Assembly: GCA_008360975.2 (NCBI GenBank)
Contig: CM039182.1
Location: 30,925,566 to 30,989,565 of the forward strand
Length of the DNA stretch: 64,000 bases
Source: Lichenostomus cassidix
Taxonomy: Eukaryota; Chordata; Aves; Passeriformes; Meliphagidae
Reading direction: 5' to 3'
Shown: positions 1 to 13,770 of the stretch, in pieces
Position numbering within the stretch: position 1 is the first letter of the stretch
Layout of the letters: the number at the start of each line of letters is the position of its first letter
Notes under the pieces: generated by a model
What the model was told of the DNA's origin: nothing
The model's database searches: none
What the model saw: only the letters and a program-made list of their open reading frames with translations
Position numbers and translations under genes: made by a program

Positions 1-591
1 AAACAAGGAAGTACTGTATAACCTTGTTCACAGCTCCCTGTAAGTTCTTTGTTGAAAAATGTTCTTTAAGACTTAGTTGTTGAATTGATTTGAGTGTTGA
101 CTATTTGCCTTCAGTGCTATAAACAGGATAATGTTAACAGAGTCACTGCAAGTTGATATTGTGATCCATGACCACACTGTTGTCCTGAAAAAAATTTAAA
201 TTAATACATTAGTCACTGAACTACGAGGAACCACTGGCCTGCTGCATTGGTATGTTGCATATGTTGTGAATAGGATTTTTAATCCTATAGAAAAATAATT
301 CTGATTACCTAGTCTCCTTTATTGTGCATAAATATCATAAAATAATTGTAAAATTAGGGGACAGAATTTTTTTACTGGTTTGAGAGCTAAAGAAATCCAT
401 GAGGCTTGCAAAAGAAAAGCATATAAATCCGTTCAGAGAGGAGTACATACTAACATCTCTTTAGCCATTTTGTGGTGGAATGTCATTAAGCCTTGCTGAG
501 TTTATAAATGAATGCCTGATGAAATCCACCCATTTTTAGAGTAGCTATGTATTTGCGTGCATGCATATAATACGCATGTCCTGTTTTACAG
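1..591 (+). other. Noncoding DNA, probable intron upstream of the first exon
   Basis: AT-rich sequence with frequent stops in all frames. I see no repeat family and no splice-bounded open frame here. It runs directly into the acceptor TTTTACAG at 584-591, so it is most simply the tail of an intron of the plus-strand gene whose next exon starts at 592. Confidence 0.4.
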
Positions 592-711
592 GTTTCCTGA
601 CAATGCACAGAAATTTGGCAGCATGGGCTCTGTGATGAAAGTTTTTAAGCTGGCTTTAGCAGAAACTGACCAGGAAGTGTCACTGTCCTTGATTGTTTAC
701 CACTTAAAAAG
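592..711 (+). CDS. Putative internal exon 1 of an unrecognised plus-strand gene
   Basis: A 120-base segment bounded by a clean acceptor (TTTTACAG before 592) and a near-consensus donor (AAAAG|GTAAGT at 712). Only one of the three frames is open. It takes one leading base, 39 codons and two trailing bases. The peptide starts FPDNAQKFGS, contains MKVFKLALAE and ends LIVYHLK, a balanced mix of charged and hydrophobic residues suggesting a helical soluble protein. The open phase lets it splice in frame to 23708-23847, creating a serine codon across the junction. There is no start codon context and no promoter, so the gene must begin left of the window. I do not recognise the family. Both splice sites and the single open frame are seen directly; that it is coding is inference. 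Confidence 0.55.
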
Positions 712-805
712 GTAAGTGGGCACGTCACTGAAGTTTGAACTATGTGTGGGTGACAAGAGTCAAGAAAAACACTTGTATTCAGAATTTTTCTTGTATCTAA
801 ATAAT

Positions 806-1036
806 GTTATTAGAAAAAAATTATTCACTGTGGAGGTGGTGAGGCACAGGAACAGGTTGCCCAAGGAAGCTGTGGATGTTCTGTCCCTAGAAGTGTTTGA
901 GACCCTGTTGGATGGGGGTCTGAACAACCTGGGCTAGTAAAAGTTGTCCCTGCCCATGGTTAGGCAGGCTGGAACTATCTGGTGTTTAAGGTCTCTTCCA
1001 ACCCAAAACATTCTATAATTCTATGATTCTATAATT
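806..1036 (+). mobile_element. CR1 LINE 3' end fragment
   Basis: This has the standard 3' end of chicken repeat 1. It reads TATTAGAAAAAAATTATTC, then GTGGTGAGGCACAGGAACAG, TTGCCCAAGGAAGCTGTGGA, a CTGCCCATGG block and TCTTCCAACCCAAAACATTC, and finishes in the diagnostic imperfect tail of ATTCTATAATTCTATGATTC type. It is 5'-truncated, as most CR1 copies are, and carries enough changes from the consensus to be an old copy. A short open frame across 716-937 is a by-product of this element. Confidence 0.93.
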
Positions 1037-2688
1037 AATGTATTCAGAGTAATATTGTACCCCAATATTACAGAGAGTGTTTGTATGCTATTTTTTGTAA
1101 ATGAATGGGGAGGTTTTGACATGAATATACAGTTTTTAGCAGTTATTTCATGCAAATGGGAGCTTCTTCTAAACTTGGTTGATATAGAGCCTAGAGGGAC
1201 TTTATTTTCCTGAGAAAAACTATCTTCAAAAAGACAACCACTCTATAAATTCTGTCATGCCATCAGCAACTGGGTAAAACTGGTTAATCAAAAACTTGTG
1301 GATATTAAGAAGTCTATTTAGCTCCACATTAGAGGCTGATGGTAAGCATGCAGGCATTGCTTTGTATGTCTCTTTAAGTTTGCAAAGGCTTGTGATATCC
1401 CTTGGAGTAAAAATGATATGTGGATATAAGATATCATTTGTACTAATTTACAATTCACATAGCAATATGTAATCTTTCATGAACTTTATCAGTATGACAC
1501 GACAGCAAACTCTATCACAAAATTTCCAATGTTTCTCTAAATGAAGAGGGTGTTTCTCTATGACAATATTTGGTTTTATTCCCTCACATTTATGCCCTAG
1601 ACTAAATTATAGTATTTTGTTTGCAATTTTTTTGTCATATCATGTTAGCCTAATATACCACTAATACCATTTTAATACAGAAATTTTAGTATTCCTACTC
1701 ATCAGATGATACAGTAAGTTATCATCACATTAGCCTGCTATGACTTCTTCTTGTGGTATCAGTTACTACTCTATAATTACATTCCTACCTTATTTTAAGT
1801 CTGATAGGTACCACCATTGCACACACTTCTGCATTTGAGACCCAATATAAACTCCATGTTACAAATTTCTACAGTTGAAGAGGTAACACTGATCTAATTA
1901 ACAAACTTTAGTAGTGTATTTACAGGTGTCTATGAGTTCAGTCTGCTATGGTGCAACAGCTATGTCTGAAAATTTAACTTTTGTTTCCTAACTTAAAAAA
2001 TAGGACAAAGGAAAAATATTATTATTGTAAAGCAAACAAACAAAAAACCCCAACCAAAACTGTGCTCCAGCAGAGTAACTGGAGTTTCTGAAGCAAATGA
2101 AAAAGGAAATCTTTCTCAAAAGCAATATTAAAACCTCCTTTGTTTCCCTATCATTTATTTTTCCTGTCATGTTCTATTTGCCTATTCAAATAGATTTACA
2201 AACCTTCCAAGGAAAAGGAAAGGCAAGGAAAAATCCTTATAGCTGTGCTGACAACTCAGTGCCTGCAGCCTCCCTGCAAGATGTTGTCTGGTGACACTCC
2301 CTTCCATGGAAGGAAGCAAGAGAATTTTACTGTCCTGGACTAGGCTGCCTCTCATGCTTGCTCTGACCAAACTAATGAAAACAATGGTTTCTCACTGTTT
2401 TGTTTTTTTCTTTTAACCTTACCTAAGAAAAAAATTTATTCCTTGGCTTAACTGGAATGGTAGGAGACCTGGTGTAGTAAATTGATTAAATGATGAACTG
2501 TACAGTCATCTGGACAAATCATGTACTCTGATTCTTCAAACTGGATTATTTCCCATCCCTATGTGCCTAGATTTGCCTCAGGTCTGCAACAGTGTCTTAC
2601 ATTCACAGTATGGAAAAACCTACTCATTCAAATATTCTAATTTTGAAGTTATAGCAGTGAGAGTCAAGGAAGCAAATTAAATACCTGA

Positions 2689-2706
2689 ATATATATATAT
2701 ATATAT
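2689..2706. repeat. Short (AT)n microsatellite
   Basis: About nine AT units (with one extra base at each end) followed by a T run, inside otherwise ordinary intronic sequence. Confidence 0.85.
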
Positions 2707-4628
2707 TTTTGCCTAGAAACAGCCTCAGGTATATTTTAGAAATGTTTTAACAGTACAATGTTATCCTTACCAGGCCATGTGGAAATAAGTTCTTACTCCA
2801 GTTAACCTATCCATAGAATTGTACACCTCCCCTTTGTACATGGACGTTTGCACAAGCATTTTTGGGGTCTGCCTGCTCAAAGCAGCCACAGCCTGAGAGC
2901 TGATTCTACAAGGTTTCCATTTAGACACAGCTGCTGTTTGGGGGTTCCCCATTCCATTTAGGAATCAGTTCCTGCTTGCATTCCCTTCTGCCATGTTCTT
3001 AGTGAGACCTCACTGTTCTAATCCAAGGTCAGAAGTTGGCTGATTTTTTTGCCTGCTTTGGTTATGCAAACTACTGCAGTCACTCCATCAGTGTCCCTAT
3101 TCACAAGAATATCTGTTTCTTTGGGTGATATCCTGCCATGTCATATATATTCTTGCACTAAAGTCTTCTGACCTTATAATGCTCTCTGGGGAGTTGCCAC
3201 AAGTTCTGTCAATGCAATGTTCATCCTTTCAAAGGGGAAAGTATCATTTGAGCTAGATCAGCCATGCTGGATAAAGACTTCTCAGCTCTTTTAGTCCATA
3301 AATTAAATAGAGTGCTGAAATGATATCTCCAGTTGCATGAAAATTTCTATTTTAGAATTAGAAAATTCTGTGATTAACCTGGCATCCACTGATTCCTGAA
3401 ATTCCTGGAAGTTTTCTATTCAGTTTTTATGATTCAGTTTTAGTAGCTCTAAATTCATTGCCCATATTCATGTTGTAAGTATTTTGCTCAGATTTATGAA
3501 CTAAATATTCATGCTGATGCATAGTTTGTTTGCAGCCCACTACAGATGAGTGGGCAACTTTGTGGTTGCTCAGGGTTTCAGAGGAGCAGGTCTACCTCAG
3601 AGCAGATCAGTTTGATGGGACAGATTCCCCTCCAAAACTTATCAGGAATTTTCTATTCCTACCATTAACAAGTATAAACTTTGATATTACTAAGTGTTTA
3701 ACCATAATGATTTTACTTTCTCAACCCACTTTCAGCATTCCTCTTCATAGGAGAGCTAAGGGTTTGCAGAGTATTCAATGTCTTTATTCAGAGCTCTCAA
3801 ATTATTGATGAATTTAGTAATACCCTATAATTTCTTTGTGTTACTGTATTGTGGTTTTATAGATTGACTGTAATTTTGCCTACACATGCTCTCAGGATTT
3901 AAGAAACTGAGCTTCATCATTTCAATGAATTTACACTAAATATGTCTTGATCAATTAAACCACATTTCTGCAAAAAGATTATAGGAGGTCAACAGATGAA
4001 AGTATATGGTTTTTAAATACGGTGTAATTTCCTTTGGATAATTTTCCTGGCTTTTGAATTGCCAAGGAGTGCACATGTTCCTTTACTTCCAGACCAAAAA
4101 AAAAAAAAGAAAAAAGTTAAACAGGAATTCCTGGAATTTAATGGGAATTCTAGTGCAAATCTACATTATGTACTTAACAAATAATCCCAGCAGCAGTGGT
4201 GATTAGCGACCTGGTCTGAAAGGCTGGTGATTTGAGGTCTCTTCCCCCTTGATGAGTAGTTGCTTTAGGGCATGGTGAGCTCCTGGTGAGCTGTGCCCTT
4301 TCTTGAAAGTACAACAGGCTCCATGGGAAACTACTCCAGTGATTCTTTCTCTGATCTTGTGTTTTGGGGATGCCGAGATTTCTCCAGAATGAGCAAATAC
4401 TGAGATACTTTTCAGAATTTTCTATATTTTGGTCTAGTTGATGTGGTATATCTTACACGATGTGTTCTGCAGCTAGTTCAGGTATATAGAAGAAATAGCA
4501 TGTGTGTGATGCTGCACTTATTGCAACTCAGCCAGAAACAGTCATTTTTTGCAGGTGGCAGGTAAAATTCACTGGGGTATTAAAGAAAAGTTTTGATGAA
4601 TAGCTGCACATTCACTCCGCCTAAGGTC

Positions 4629-4680
4629 TGCATTTGAACTGTAAACTGAAATGTTGCATTTGAACTGTAAACTGAAATGA
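4629..4680. repeat. 26-bp direct tandem duplication
   Basis: Two adjacent 26-base copies beginning TGCATTTGAACTGTAAACTG that differ only at their last base (T versus A). The near identity suggests a fairly recent local duplication, for example by replication slippage. It matches no known element that I recognise. Confidence 0.9.
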
Positions 4681-7600
4681 CAGTCACTTGCATGGCAGAG
4701 CACCCAGGAGAGCACAGCAACAGCAATGCCACCTGTTATTCATTGTATGACTAGTGGAAAGACACAGGGTCCTACCTGGTATGAGAGGATATGAGATATG
4801 ATCTATTCCTTCCTTTACTAGTGAATAGATTCTGACACAGATTTTGTGTACATTGAAAGGTAAACATTTCCATTGTGTGTTTTACATGCTCTAGCAGTAA
4901 CTATTATTTCCGTCAAGATCTTATAATATTTGGCAGTATTTAAATTTTATGAAGTATTTAGACCAGTACATATAATTGAATTACATCTTTGTTATTACTT
5001 GAGCACCATCAGTTTAAAAAAATAGGTGAGATGTATTACTGTGCAAGAAGTTTCAGAAGGTGCATAAAATCTTATAGTTTATTCTTGACCAAGTTATATA
5101 GCATAGGTGATGCTTTTCCAATAACACATTCCTTTAAATGCTGTGGTTGAAAGCTTTTTGCTTTGGGAAGCTAAATCAGATTGAAAAATATATAAAAATA
5201 TATTAAAGGAAGTATAAAAAAGATTACCAAATGTTATATCTGTAGAAGGAGAAGGGTACAGTAGGTCTTCCGGTTTACTAGTGAGAATAGCTATAAAACA
5301 TCACAAAGAATATCATCTGCTGCATCGGGGGATGTCAGTAGAAATGCAAATGATTATAAACTCTATAACTAGCTGTGTAGGTGAACCTTTCCTTTTCAGT
5401 AACAGATGAAGTTTTTATGGTTTCCTTTGCTGTCCCAGCTAGTACCTATACAGGGACTTAAAAGATCCTGTGAGACTAGAATCCAGTGAATACGTTTCCC
5501 TCACCCAACTCAAGCTGTAGGAGCACTGCATCACCAGAGAGCTCTGCTCCTTGTGTCTGCAAGGACAGACCCCTCGTCACTCCTACTGCACAGGCTGCAA
5601 GATGAACAAATGCCTTTAGCAAGGGATGGACTGATCTAGAAAGTGAAAAACAAGGTTGGGATGAATTGCCTTCCAGGGCCCAACATTCCTCTGTGCAGGT
5701 TGTTGAGGAAGGTCAGCTCACACAGGTAATTTTTATAGCTCAAAAGTTATGCAATGAAATATCTGTCGTCACACCAATCAGTCTGAGGTAGAGTCAGGGG
5801 CAAGATCTGAGCCCTGAGACCCAGTGAGAGATTTGTGCTCTGGAAAATTTACAGTATCTTTAAACAGTCCAGCTTTTCTATGCATCTATACCCAACCTTG
5901 TCTGAAATTAGCTTCCTTGAAGAGATTTCAGGTTATTTTGGCAGAAGCAGACACCTCCTGGATTACTAGTTGTATTTGAAATATTTAACCTAAACCCAGA
6001 CTTTGTTGGCAGAGTTATTAAATAATTAATTTTCTGTATTAAAAAACAGGCTCTTGGCTTTTTTCAGAGCTTATGGTGTCTTGGAAGCCCAGGCCAGTTC
6101 AGGGTCCTTTTCTACAAGGTAATCTGCTGGTCATGTCAAATGTCCATGTCAGTGTCTGCAAATGCAGAAGTCAAATAAAATTGATTTAATTTAGAACTTG
6201 TCCCTGCCCTCATTATGAGAGAAAATACTGATTTCTTTTGAGGCTTATGCTGAGAGCTACCAGGTGCTCAGGTAGCATGAGACTCTCCCATAAGAGAGGA
6301 GAACCAGAGGCTAAAAGAGGCAGAGACAGTATCAGGGAAAAGACACCTGCAGGGAAAATAAGTGCAATATCCCTCACAAGATGATATCTTTCTAATTTCT
6401 TGAGGGTTAGTCCCACTGTGTCAGACAATCACAAATGAAGGGAAAGGAGAAAATGTAAAATAAATCAATGCTCGTCATACTGGTTTTTGAAACCATAGCA
6501 ATTTACTATCATAGTACTTGAGGGCAAATCATACTGAGGTGTCATAAATTAACCATGTAACATTTGCTTTTCTGCATGTTGACATTTTTCTGTGTTATCA
6601 GAGTTTGGACTGCAAGTCAGCTATCATTTTAACAATTCTAACAGTTTGGTATCAGTTTTGTTTCTTCATCCTTGTTTTAAGTCCAAAATTGACATGTTTT
6701 TACTTCTTCTGCCATGAAGAATTAGGACATGGGGAAACAGCAGAATCCTCTGCTACAACAATTATTTGTAAACCTTTGGCTACAGCTGTTCTGCTGGCAC
6801 AAATAAGAAGAGTTTATATTTTTTTTGCTTATTAGTTTTTATCCCAGTGAAATGTGAGCAGGACCCTTAATGAACTAGGATGTAATATGAGCAGTTCAAA
6901 GTCTTGAAACTGTAGGCTGTGTCTTCTTTGTGTGCCTGCTTCCTTGACAGGCTCAACAAGGATCATTTAACCTACCCAAGAATAATTTTGTTGTTGTTGT
7001 TTTCATAGACCAAAAAAAATCTCACTTGAATTTCAAGTGTAAATAAAAACTCATCTAGTATGTAAGAAAGCAGTGCAGTCTGTAGAACAGAAACAGCTGT
7101 TTCACTGCATAAAGTTAAATCAATGCCTGTGAATGGTGCTGGATCTGTACAGATTTTTCTCTCTTAGCAGTGTAGGAGCACTTGGGCTTCTTCCAAGAGA
7201 GAGGAATATTTTGTGCTATGCTCTCATATATCCCAGTTAAGTCCATTAATACTAAGTGATTGAATCTTGTGATATGCTGAACTTCCCAGTTCTCCTTGGT
7301 AAGCAAAGGGAACAGAGGGTTCTGATATACGTTGAAAATATGTAATGTCTAAAGGGAACTGTCCTACCCCTCCCGGATTTTGTCAGATGATCAAAGATGA
7401 AAAAGAAAACAACAAAGACATTAAAAAAAAAAAAAAATCTGGTTTTGGGACATTCCCTAAACATTTTAGCTCTGGGTCCCTCAATGCTTCTTTTAGGTAC
7501 TGAAGTGACCAATAAATCACTGCCCAAAGGAGACGACCGACTTAAATTTACAAAAAACCTGCTGATCCTCAATCCTTCTCAGAGACGTGCTAGTTCTTTC

Positions 7601-10600
7601 TCAGCTGTGGTCTTGAGAATATTTTGTAAAACAGATCTCTGCTTTGTGCCCAGAAGGGACTGTCTGGTCTTGAGGTCTGTAATGCAGAAGAGACCTCTCT
7701 TCCTTCTTTAGTGTAAAAAGGCAGCTGTAAGGCAATCCCTAGGTACAGGATAAATTGTAGAGTGGGAGTAAGTTACCTTAGCCAACTATTGCCTAAGCAT
7801 CCCAGCTTGTGTCTTTTCTGTAATTATTGCATTTAATACAGCTAGTTACTTGCACAAAAGAGCTTCCGGATGCAGCAATTTCCACGGAGGGCTGTTTGGG
7901 AATGTAGAGGCCCATCATTTAGCTCTGATATTGTTGGGTTGTCAGAATTGATCATAGCTCTTGACGGAACACCTCTAGGTTTTTTTTATGGAGTGCATCA
8001 GAGTGACATTTCACATTGTTTAAGTAGGAGTGATCTGTTAGTTTATATTTTATCTAAAACTGCAGAGCAGATGACCTCCCTCAGGGTCTAAATACATGAA
8101 TCCTATGTGCATGTTATAATTAATAGTAGAGCTAGGAGAGAAATTCATAACAAGGGGCCGAAGAGCTGGGCAGAACAACTTGTCAAAAAGAAGGAAATTC
8201 CACTACAGATTAGCTTATTTTTAAGCATGTCAGGCTCTACATACAAACATGATATATTGCTTCCTTGTAATGTCTGTTTAGGCCCAGATGCTCGAGGCAC
8301 TGTCAGGGAGTGCTGTAAATTTTGTCTGAGTCAGGGCAATTCTGATTGATCTCTGAGTGTAAAATCGATAAGAAGACACTGTCATTTTCTTAAAGGATGA
8401 GCTAGAAAAGGAAAATAAATTAAGACTCCACTGAATGTCTATCTCCAGTGCTCATTAATTCAGTGTGGTCTGTACTTTGTTAATGTTATGTCCACAGCTT
8501 TAATCTTCCAGGTGCTCTTCCTCCAGATAGTCGACAGCAACCCTTTATTATGTTATGTATATTTCATCTACACGTGGTGGAAATAAAATGTCTGCCCTCT
8601 TCTTTCCCCTAGCTCCTGATTAATCCATTTTATTATTTTTCAGAAATACATCACTTGGGTACTGATTAACTTAAAAATGGAAAGCCATTGTCTTTCTTGC
8701 ATGTCCTTCATCAGAACTAACACACTGGCTGCTCATTTGTCTTGAGTTGTTACAGCAAATAACGACTACCAGGCATTTCCCCTTATGTAATATACTTCAG
8801 GAAGATTAATTTACTTCTGCTCTTTTTCTCGGCTTCTTTTTGTCTACTAAGACCTTTTTGACATGTTTTGAACTCCCTCACAGCTCCCACTCTCCTGCTT
8901 CCTCTTAAACATTTTAGAGCCTGCACTGGGCAGCAGTGCTCAAAGTGACCATTACAGTGTTCAGTCGAGGTCACCCAGTGCTGCTGCAGACACAGCTCCA
9001 TGCTGGGCTGGTTTGCCTTGCTCTGTGCTGCTGAGCATGAGTGCAGGAGGTTGTCCCTTGAGAATAACAACACATTGTCACTTTAGTCCCACAAGCTGCT
9101 CATGCACAAGAAGTCATTTTGAAGTTAACAGGTCTGCTAAGGTGGGTATAGGCTACTCTCAGGAGTATAGGATAAGATGCTGTTACACTGAAATATAAAA
9201 TTATTTTTATCACCAAGCAGTTATTTCCCCTTCTATGCATGTACTCTCAATGTAGAAATAGCTTCTAAACATAAGTAACAGGTCATTTTATGCTTCTGGT
9301 TCTACTTCACAGTGTTTAAATCAAGGCCCAAATAACACAATATCAATGATCAAATACTAAAAATAGCATAAAAATACTTTATGACAAGAAAAAGAAATAT
9401 TTTCTGTATTCCATCCCCCCTTCTCCCACCCCCCCAGCTATTCCTAATAGCTAAAATGTTATTTACATACAACTCCATTATATACCTCTAGAGTACGTTG
9501 ATTGGGAAAACAGAGGTAGTTAAAGGAGAAGACCCCTTGACTTCTATGAATAAGCATTTAATGCATATTCATGAAACATCTTATTCCCATTCCTTAAAAA
9601 AGTACAGTACATGCCAATTAATTAATTATCATGGAGAGGCCATTGGTGAGACTAGACCTTGGACCATCTGTTTCCTAGTTGAGCAGGAATCACCTGAGCT
9701 AAAGGAGTGATTCCAGTGATCTCATCATGCAGTCTGTAACATTTTGATTTAAAATTATCCTTCAGGAATTTTTCTTGTATTCACTGAATTTTGAATTTCA
9801 GAGAAGCTTAGAAGATCTTTTAAAGGTTGCATTCAGTGTATCTAGAACTGAGTGTATCCAGCTAAACTCTGAAATGCTATGTGCTTCTTCTGTGTTTATC
9901 TTTGCAAAGGACATAAGTCAACTCCTAGGTCGTCTTCTGGTTATATGTCAAAAATTTGTACTTTGAGGATAGCTCACTAGGGGTGATAGCACTCCAGAAG
10001 AGGTTGAGCTTTCATCCAAATCTACTGTCCTTACCACAGGGTTACTGCCAGTAACATCTAAAGCAAGAAAATCGCTTCCCTGGCACTCAGGGTCAAAATG
10101 TCTTTTGTAGTATTTAGATTAAATCACGGATTGTACCACCCTTGGGTGTGAGGAGAGAACCAGATGCCTGATTTGCACTTGACATGCATGGCTCAGTCTC
10201 CAAGTTCCTGGGAAGTTCTGATTCTGTGATATTAGCAGAGATACTGACACTGCTATACCTGAGAAAAACAGGCAAAGGTGAGGTCATGGCCAAAACCCCT
10301 TCAGGGCAGAGACAGGATATATGGTATTCTCCTGCATCTTCCAAGCCACCCATCAAGCTAATCTGAATTTTTAAGCAGAAAAAGCCACAAACTTCCTCCA
10401 GACAATAACATTCCACATTAGGAGGAAAATTATGACGAACTAAATGCAGACAGTAGCCCCAGATTCAGAATTGCCTCTGGGTTAGATAAACACTGATCTG
10501 ATTGTTTTCTGAATTACAAATCTGTAAATCCACTGACAGCCAGCTATTTGCAAAGGCAATAAGCATTTGTGATAGGAAAGAATTTCATAGTGGTTATGCT

Positions 10601-13462
10601 GCCTAGCCACATCTCTAGATCAACTGAATTTGGGAGTCAAGTTAGAAAACCTCCATCAAAATAGAATTGCTCCAACTAAGCATTATTGAGCAAGTGTATT
10701 TTTCAAACACTTTTTAAATGTGACTGAAATACAGTAATAAGTTTATAAACTGTATCATAGTGGACATTTTTACACTGCCCTTGAAAAATGCACCTCTAGT
10801 TGAGTGGATGGAATGGATTTAATAGTAATATATAATATAAATACATGTAGCAAATAGATGAAGCTATGTATATAATGCACATACCAAATGACAGCACCTG
10901 TATATTCCAGATTGCCTGCTCTCTAGAGCTTCTGCTATGTGTATACTTCCAACAGTCAGCTGATCAAACCTGTGCAAATTATTTACCCATAGCAAGTTCA
11001 GAGTGTAGCATTTGACATCCTTTAACCAAGTTTTTAAAACCATGCCTGCAAGTAATTGAAGGACTTAGTGTAAATTTTTGTTACCATATTTTGTTAGAGA
11101 GGAGCACTTCTAACTTTAGATCTAAGTGTTTAGGGTATAAACAGAAAAAAAGCATCTATAGGTTTTCATGGAGGAAAAAAACCCACCAAAAATAACCACA
11201 CCTCTATTACAAGAAAAAATGACATTCACCTTATTTGAATTAAACTTGTTCTGGATTTATTATTTGAATTAGCATTCCCACTGATTTTGGTGGATCAACT
11301 TAATAATTCCTGTTCTGTTCTTCCATCATGTGATTAAATTAAATAAACAGTAACTGACCCAGAAGCTGATATTGAAATTCTAAATATAGCAAATAGGGTG
11401 ATAGAAATGTAGGCTTCAGGCCAAAACATTTAGTCAGTCTAGATTTCCTCTGGGAATAGTAAGACATTTATTAAAAATATCAAAATGATGGCTAGCTGCT
11501 TTTCAACAGAAATTCTTGACAGGGCTAACTACATCCTTCAATACAAAAGAAGAGACAATTTTACAGCTATACCAAGGATTTGTTTATGAGACCCTTTAAA
11601 GTTTTCTTCAGTCAGACTTCCATTGACTCCATGGAAACAGAAAATCAAGTTGAATCAAGCTAATTTAAGCACTCTAAAAAGGGGTTAGATGCTCAGAGCA
11701 TATTGATATGGATCTGCTTATAGAGGACTAATAATTTAAGAGACCTAATGTGCTTCACACAAAACTATGTCTATGTTAAAGGCTTAGGATTTTTGCCAGT
11801 GCAACCATGTCCTGGTGGTCTGAGCAAAATTATTTAGACAGGAATCACTTAATTTTGAAAATAAGATATTGTTGGACAGCTTCACAATGAAGTATTAAAC
11901 ACAACTAATAAACAGTTATTAATAGAATGTCACACATTTCTTGAGGTTTTGTTTAACCATGTTTAGATTTCTATCAAATAGATTTGGGATAGGTATCTGA
12001 AGAGGAAGATGGCACACAAGTTGTTCTGGGATGGGGAAACACAGATCCAAAATAAGAGCTACAAGAAATGGATATCCAAATGATTTTAAACCGAGGCCTT
12101 GACCCCAGTGGTAAAAGCTAAAAGAGAAATAAGAAAATTAGGCATTTGCATTAAAATGACAAGTAAGGTGAGTTTAGGAAATCTGAACTTTGACATGGTT
12201 AATTCAACTGGGTCTGTCATATTGATCTATGATATTTATTGTTAAAATTAGAAATCTGCATAGAAAGGGTTTGTGCATTTTATGGCAGTATTAATTATCT
12301 GTCTTGTTACTGTACTAAAAATCTAATACTTTTCAATCTAATTTTATACTTTGGTTATTAAAGATCTGGGAATAAGTTTTCAAACCTGTGAAATGTATCC
12401 CCATCTGTTTTGTGAACACTAGTGGAAATAGGTATACCAATCACAACATTTTATAGCACTCAGCTCATAGGTCTAAGAAATCACTGCTCTTTCTGAGCGG
12501 TAATTCATTGCTTCTTACAATGAATTCATGCTTCTTACATATAAATGTCTGCAAATTTATAAAAGGCTGGATGCTATTGAAACCAACAAGTTCGTTTCCT
12601 TTGACTTCAGTGGGGGGCAGGATTGATCTGAGAATGTAACCAGATTGATGTTCTTTATGATTGTGCATACTGAGAAGTATTAATGAGAACATGTTTTACA
12701 ATATGTGTGCTGCATGTGCTTCCCATCCCAAGAAACCTCAGAACTGCTGTATAGTTATATATCTATGGTGAGGCTGGAATCCATATCCTTTTAGATATGA
12801 ATAGCAGTAGTAAATCAATGTACATGTTTATACTGTGTCATGAATCTCCTTTTCTACTAGAATATTTGAAACAGCAGCACTTGACTTGATTTTGTGAATT
12901 CAAAAGCAATGCTTGCTACAACAGGGGGTATTTTCAATAGTGACTGCTATTGTGGAGCACTTGGTTTAGTGGTTTTATGAAGGCACCATAACATCATTGC
13001 CACCTTTGCAGGTTTCTCTTTAAAAATTTGCTTTGGTTTTAGGCACTCCTTGGGAAATCGTTGAGTTCCTGGCCTTCAGCAGATTGCACCTGCCATTTAT
13101 CATTCAAATCAAGGTACCAAAAGAGAAAAAAATGCTTCTCTGTAAATCAGCAGTATTAATATTTTATGTATTTTAATCACCTGCTTCTTTATATGGTACT
13201 CTTTTGAGATAACATTTCAGATAGCACTTTTTTCTATAACATTGTCAACATGAATTGTAGTCATGCTTCATAATACAGGTGTTTAACATTGGCCTCACAT
13301 ATGCCAAAACAGTAACCACAGGCATTTTCACTTCTTCTGGGAGTCTCCAATATTTAAAAGCACAGCTCTTGCTTCAGGTAGTTTTGCTGTCAGTCCTTAA
13401 AAAGAATGGAAAATCACTAAGAAAAAGACAATAATGAAATAATGTAAGTTCTGGTATGTAAA

Positions 13463-13770
13463 GGGGCTTACAAGAATGTTGGAGAGGAACTTTCCACAGG
13501 GGTATGTTGTGGTAGGACATGGGGAAATGGCCTTAAGCTGAAGGAGGTTAGGTTTAGAATGGAAATTTGTTACACAGGGTGTGGTGAGGCACTGGAACAG
13601 GTTGCCCAGAGAAGTTGTGGATGCCCCATCCTCGGAGGTGTTTCAACACCAGGCTGGGTGGGGCTCTGAGTAACCTGGTCTGCTAAAAGATGTACCTGCC
13701 TATGGCAGGGGGGTTGGAACTAGATGGTCTTCAAGATCCCTTCCAACCCAAACCAGCATCTGATTCTATG
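13463..13770 (+). mobile_element. CR1 LINE 3' end fragment
   Basis: It starts in the last part of the CR1 second reading frame (GGGGCTTACAAGAATGTTGG, then GAGAGGAACTTTCCACAGGG) and continues through the typical GTGGTGAGGCACTGGAACAG and TTGCCCAGAGAAGTTGTGGA blocks. It then passes GGTTGGAACTAGATGGTCTT and TTCCAACCCAAACCAGC to a degenerate TGATTCTATG tail. It is truncated at the 5' end and has no intact reverse transcriptase. The similarity to CR1 is over its whole length. Confidence 0.93.

Noticed and set aside
13043..13112. Exon-like segment GCACTCCTTGGG... with open frame TPWEIVEFLAFSRLHLPF
   Set aside because: Its phase (two leading bases, none trailing) fits neither the exon at 592 nor the one at 23708, and the donor GTACCA is weak.
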